From Paenibacillus spongiae (GTDB lineage: Bacteria; Bacillota; Bacilli; Paenibacillales; Paenibacillaceae), in the NCBI RefSeq assembly GCF_024734895.1, contig NZ_CP091430.1, positions 478,501-542,500 of the forward strand: DNA of 64,000 bases, given 5' to 3'. The notes beneath the pieces were generated by a model. The model was not told the DNA's origin. It worked only from the letters and a program-made list of their open reading frames with translations, and made no database searches. This document shows, in pieces, positions 60,835 to 64,000 of this stretch. Position 1 is the stretch's first letter. The number at the start of each line of letters is the position of its first letter. Made by a program: the position numbers and the translations under genes.

Positions 60835-60953
60835 GGATAGGCGTGAGGCGCTGCACTTCGAGTATGCGAGTACTCGATTGCCGAGAGCTGTAACGGTGCA
60901 AAACGGCGTTACAGCCGCCGCCCGAGATGGTGCGTGCAGCTGTAAGCCTATCC
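60835..60953 (+). repeat. Nested palindromic region
   Basis: The outer arms GGATAGGC (60835-60842) and GCCTATCC (60946-60953) enclose GCTGTAACG (60887-60895) paired with CGTTACAGC (60907-60915). GCAGCTGTA also recurs directly at both outer arms. This is a cruciform-like block of about 120 bases without coding content. Confidence 0.6.
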
Positions 60954-60969
60954 GCTTACAGTCGAAATA

Positions 60970-61002
60970 GGAGCCTTGACCGTACCGGGTCAAGGCTCTT
61001 TA
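60970..61002 (+). terminator. Intrinsic terminator before the tetR-osmC genes
   Basis: GAGCCTTGACC pairs with GGGTCAAGGCTC around a short loop, with TTTAT after it. Confidence 0.75.
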
Positions 61003-61054
61003 TGATGCCAAGAACCGCGTACCCAATGGGCTGTAAGCGTGCGCGAAAGAAGGA

Positions 61055-61116
61055 TTGACAAATTCCGAGTTACCCGATAAGATATATTTTATCAAAACTG
61101 ACTGACTAATCAATCG
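61055..61116 (+). promoter_or_regulatory. Promoter and candidate TetR auto-operator
   Basis: TTGACA (61055-61060) and TAAGAT (61078-61083), 17-bp spacer. TGACTGACTAATCAATCG (61099-61116) is a quasi-palindrome of the TGACTGACTAATCAGTCA type used by TetR/AcrR proteins and sits over the expected transcript start and ribosome site. Confidence 0.65.
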
Positions 61117-61123
61117 AGAGGTT

Positions 61124-61765
61124 GTGATTGCCATTAGCTCCGACAACAAGGTGCTGCTGCGTGACACGCGCCGGGAGCAGTTATTGGCGGTCGCAGTCGA
61201 GCGGTTTGCCAAATACGGCTACCATAGTACGAAGATTTCGGATATCGTAGCCCAAGCCGGAGTAGCGCAAGGAACGTTCTACTGGTATTTCAAGAGCAAA
61301 GAAGCGATCGCGCTGGAGATTATCCGCGTCGGGAGGGAAGGCCTGCTGATGGTCATTGAGAGGGGCTATCCCACCCAGAACGGATCGGTGCAGATCATGG
61401 TTCAAGGCTCGCAGCGGCTGTTGAAGGACATTTTTCAATTTGGGCAAGAAAACAGATACTTTATGGAGCTTCTTCTGACAGAGGGCGGCGCGGACGAGAC
61501 GATTCGTCAAGGCGTAAGGGATACCCGCATTGCGATGGAAGAAGCCTTCCGCCGGAATATTGAGCGGGCGATCGAGTTCGGCATGCTGCCGAAATCAAGC
61601 GATATGCATATGCGAGCGGCGCTGCTGATGAGTCTGATCGAAGGGGTCATGGCCAGATGGCTGTTCGGTCCGGTCCATCCGGAATCGGATCTGGCGCAGC
61701 GGTCGGCGGAGCAATTGGCCGCGGAAACGGTGCAGTTCGAATTTTTCGGACTGCTGGGCATTTAA
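61124..61765 (+). CDS. TetR/AcrR-family regulator
   Basis: 213 residues. The N-terminal DNA-binding domain is typical (FAKYGYHSTKISDIVAQAGV, then FYWYFKSKEAIALEII), and the ligand domain contains VMARWLFGPVHPESD near the end. It starts at GTG 61124, close behind GAGAGG, and is probably autoregulated through the quasi-palindrome at 61099-61116. It is followed by the osmC-like gene after 30 bases and then by an ABC transporter, all apparently one transcription unit. Confidence 0.88.
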   Translation: MIAISSDNKVLLRDTRREQLLAVAVERFAKYGYHSTKISDIVAQAGVAQGTFYWYFKSKEAIALEIIRVGREGLLMVIERGYPTQNGSVQIMVQGSQRLLKDIFQFGQENRYFMELLLTEGGADETIRQGVRDTRIAMEEAFRRNIERAIEFGMLPKSSDMHMRAALLMSLIEGVMARWLFGPVHPESDLAQRSAEQLAAETVQFEFFGLLGI

Positions 61766-61795
61766 TGAGATCAAGAGTGAGAGAGGGACGGTCAT

Positions 61796-62194
61796 ATGAG
61801 TCATAAGGTAACCGTGAATTGGGATAACGGCTCCCAATATGAAATATCGAACGATCAAGGCTACAAGGGGATTGGACGGCTCACGCCTGGAGAAGACGGG
61901 CTGTCGCCCATCGAGCTGTTGTCCAGCTCGCTTGCGTTATGCGTATCGATTTCGCTCGTGAAGCTGATGGAGAAGGATTCCGTCGATGCGGGCAAGATCA
62001 GCGTCGCGGTTGAAGCCTTCAAGGCGAAGAGCCTGCCTTCCCGTGTCGAGCGATTCGAGATTATTGTGTCGCTTCCGGGTATTATAGGCCCCGACTACGC
62101 AGACAAGCTCATCCATGAGGCGGAGCGCGTGTGTACGATCGGCACAACCTTGAAGGTCGGGGTCCGTATCGAGACAGAAGCCCATTCCTACTAA
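61796..62194 (+). CDS. OsmC-family protein (YhfA-like)
   Basis: 132 residues. The family cysteines are visible in SSSLALCVSISLVKLME and ERVCTIGTTLKVGV, with the normal spacing between the two halves. It is the second OsmC homologue of the window and is closer to the YhfA subgroup, whose function is unclear, than to true Ohr peroxidases. Its position between a TetR gene and a peptide/nickel-type transporter suggests regulation by the same signal. GAGGGACGG precedes ATG 61796. Confidence 0.82.
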   Translation: MSHKVTVNWDNGSQYEISNDQGYKGIGRLTPGEDGLSPIELLSSSLALCVSISLVKLMEKDSVDAGKISVAVEAFKAKSLPSRVERFEIIVSLPGIIGPDYADKLIHEAERVCTIGTTLKVGVRIETEAHSY

Positions 62195-62226
62195 GTCAGG
62201 CTGGCATCGAGAGAGGGTGAAGAAAG

Positions 62227-63237
62227 TTGCTGGGATACGTACTCCGGCGGATGGCGATGATGGTTCCGAGTTTGATCGGAATCGTTGTGGTGACGTTCAT
62301 CTTGACGCGGGTTTTACCGGGTGACCCGGCTTTAATGATAACGGGGGAACAAGCGCTCCCCGAGTTCGTGGACAAGGTGCGCGAGCAATATGGGTTTGAT
62401 CAGCCCCTGTACATTCAATTCTGGGAATATATCAAGCAGCTTGCCCGGGGAGATCTTGGATTTGCGTGGCATACGGGACATTCAGTTGCATCCGATTTCG
62501 CCTCGCGATTCCCCGCAACGGTCGAGCTGACGCTGGCAAGCATCTTCATTGCGCTTATCATCGCGCTGCCTATGGGCGTCCTGGCGGCATCCCGCAAGGA
62601 TTCGCTGTTCGATCATTCGACGCGTCTCCTCTCGCTTCTGGGATCCTCGATGCCGATTTTCTGGCTCGGTCTGCTGCTTATTACGTTATTCTATTCGAAG
62701 CTTGGCTGGCTGCCGGCGCCTGTGGGGCGAATCAGCGGGGATATTAATCCGCCGACGCATGTGACGGGACTGTATGTGGTGGACAGCCTGCTGAGCTGGG
62801 ATATGGTGGCGCTCAAGGATTCGCTTCTTCACCTGCTGATGCCGGCCTTATGTCTAAGCATGGGGACGATGGCTGTCGTGACCAAGATGATCAGAGCCAG
62901 CATGCTGGAGGTTGTTAAGCAGGATTTCATGCGGACGGCCAAGGCCAAAGGATTGTCGCAAGGAGCGGTGATCTACAAGCACGGTCTGATCAATTCCTTC
63001 ATTCCGACACTGACCGTTCTCGGTCTGCAATTCGGTTATCTGCTCGGCGGGGCGGTCATTACGGAAACGATCTTCGTATGGCCGGGCATAGGCAACTATG
63101 TAACGGAATCCATTCTCGCCGCCGATTATGCGCCCATTCAGGCGATGACCCTGATCAGCGCGGTACTTTATGGCATTATCAATCTTATCGTTGAACTGCT
63201 CTATGGAGCGTTGGATCCGCGGGTGCGTTATGAATAG
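62227..63237 (+). CDS. ABC transporter permease, DppB/OppB family
   Basis: 336 residues, six membrane segments. Typical features are LGYVLRRMAMMVPSLIGIVV at the N-terminus, DPALMITGEQA, the EAA-like coupling loop RTAKAKGLSQGAVIYKHGL, and the C-terminal ALDPRVRYE. It forms half of the membrane channel of an oligopeptide, dipeptide, glutathione or nickel importer. The TTG start at 62227 has a GAGGGTGAAG site. Its end overlaps the next permease gene by eight bases. No binding protein is in view; it may lie past the window edge. Confidence 0.92.
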   Translation: MLGYVLRRMAMMVPSLIGIVVVTFILTRVLPGDPALMITGEQALPEFVDKVREQYGFDQPLYIQFWEYIKQLARGDLGFAWHTGHSVASDFASRFPATVELTLASIFIALIIALPMGVLAASRKDSLFDHSTRLLSLLGSSMPIFWLGLLLITLFYSKLGWLPAPVGRISGDINPPTHVTGLYVVDSLLSWDMVALKDSLLHLLMPALCLSMGTMAVVTKMIRASMLEVVKQDFMRTAKAKGLSQGAVIYKHGLINSFIPTLTVLGLQFGYLLGGAVITETIFVWPGIGNYVTESILAADYAPIQAMTLISAVLYGIINLIVELLYGALDPRVRYE

Positions 63238-64000
63238 AACGAGTACATGGAAAAATGTTGTTGGCAGGTTAGTCCGTAACCGTTTAGCGCTTGTAGGGTT
63301 ACTTCTCGTATTGGTATGGGTCGTGCTGGCTTGCTTGGCGCCGTTAATCGCGCCATATCCGCCGAATGAGATCAATACGGCAGACAAGCTGCTGCCGCCG
63401 AGCGCGGCGCACTTGCTGGGCACCGATAACTTCGGCCGGGATATCTTCAGCCGTATTCTATATGGAGCGCAAGTTACGATCTGGACGGGCTTCGTAGCCG
63501 TCGGCATTGCGTTCTTCATCGGCGTTCCGCTCGGCGCTATTGCCGGGTATTTCGGTGGGAGAATAGGGAATATTATCATGCGCGTAATGGATACGCTGCT
63601 TGCTTTCCCGTCGCTGATTCTGGCCATGGCGCTTGCGGCATCCATCGGCCCAGGGCTTCTCGGGGCGCTGCTCGCGGTCGGAATCGTCGGCATACCGGAG
63701 TTTGCCCGGCTCATGTACGGACAAACCATCGTCATTAAAGAGAAGGAATACATCGAAGCCAGCCGGGCGCTCGGGGTCAAGCATGGCGCCATCCTATATG
63801 GGCATGTGCTGCCGAATGCCTTCGCCCCGCTGCTTGTGCAAATTACATTGGGACTGGGATCGGCCGTCTTGACGACGTCGAGCTTGAGCTTTATCGGCCT
63901 TGGCGTCCGTCCGCCGACAGCGGAATGGGGCGCGATGATTTCCTATGGACGGGATTATATTTTGTCGGGCGAATGGTGGATGACGGTCTTCCCGGGCGTT
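63230..64000 (+). CDS. ABC transporter permease, DppC/OppC family (3' end outside the window)
   Basis: 257 codons are visible from ATG 63230, with no stop before the window ends. The translation starts MNRTSTWKNVVGRLVRNRLA, then carries the DppC signature LLGTDNFGRDIFSRILYGA, the coupling loop EASRALGVKHGAILYGHVLP and SFIGLGVRPPTAEWG. It lacks only the last 20-40 residues. It partners with the DppB-type permease upstream, whose end it overlaps by eight bases. Two ATPase genes and a binding protein gene would be expected next. Confidence 0.92.
   Translation, partial: MNRTSTWKNVVGRLVRNRLALVGLLLVLVWVVLACLAPLIAPYPPNEINTADKLLPPSAAHLLGTDNFGRDIFSRILYGAQVTIWTGFVAVGIAFFIGVPLGAIAGYFGGRIGNIIMRVMDTLLAFPSLILAMALAASIGPGLLGALLAVGIVGIPEFARLMYGQTIVIKEKEYIEASRALGVKHGAILYGHVLPNAFAPLLVQITLGLGSAVLTTSSLSFIGLGVRPPTAEWGAMISYGRDYILSGEWWMTVFPGV

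Overview
The window looks like chromosomal DNA of a Gram-positive, spore-forming member of the Paenibacillaceae (Paenibacillus, Cohnella or a close relative). The evidence is strong AGGAGG-type ribosome binding sites with many GTG/TTG starts, moderately high G+C, a spore-coat transglutaminase (Tgl), a 2,903-residue surface protein with three C-terminal SLH domains, membrane-anchored AraC regulators beside sugar ABC transporters that lack their own ATPase, and cre-like (CcpA) sites. Every convincing gene is on the + strand. No rRNA, tRNA, CRISPR array or intact transposase was seen.

Layout. 1-5.2 kb: the end of an iron-siderophore ABC ATPase with a HugZ-like protein, then small housekeeping genes (DinB, thioredoxin-like, SGNH hydrolase, Tgl, acyl-CoA thioesterase, one small ORF). 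5.5-15.4 kb: an apparent nine-gene catabolic operon, from a promoter followed by four AGATCT palindromes at 11-bp spacing to a clear terminator. It encodes a RuBisCO-like protein, a DUF1537 acid-sugar kinase, a GntR regulator, a zinc dehydrogenase, a TRAP transporter (DctPQM), a class II aldolase homologue lacking one zinc histidine, and an ArsB/NhaD-type permease. 15.5-27.5 kb: a YCII protein, the giant SLH protein, a GH127 beta-L-arabinofuranosidase and an OsmC protein. 27.7-30.0 kb: arsR-arsB-arsC.

30.2-37.6 kb: a regulator combining a GGDEF/GTP-cyclohydrolase-III-like domain with a winged helix, followed by a six-gene operon (NAD-dependent epimerase, DapA-like aldolase, two-subunit serine dehydratase, M20 amidohydrolase, Gfo/Idh dehydrogenase) whose substrate is unknown. 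37.6-44.0 kb is a scar: a Gfo/Idh gene stops after 17 codons, and about 6 kb later a decayed Gfo/Idh C-terminus appears. Between them lie a nonsense-mutated MobC-like remnant, a 2-hydroxyacid dehydrogenase, a membrane protein and a secreted phosphoesterase with a PQQ-type propeller.

44.1-53.8 kb: a sugar ABC system (lipoprotein, two permeases, transmembrane AraC regulator, two oxidoreductases), with 1.15 kb of palindromic repeats between the lipoprotein and permease genes. 54.0-56.5 kb: a 56-residue acidic protein, then a DHA2 drug exporter and its TetR regulator with two operators 33 bp apart. 56.6-61.0 kb: polysaccharide deacetylase, GH99/WbsX-like protein, a broken maltose acetyltransferase and a DUF1801 protein. 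61.1-64.0 kb: TetR, OsmC and the first two permeases of an oligopeptide/nickel-type ABC transporter that runs off the window.

Numbers and functions rest on reading the sequence and recalling family motifs. No database search was run.
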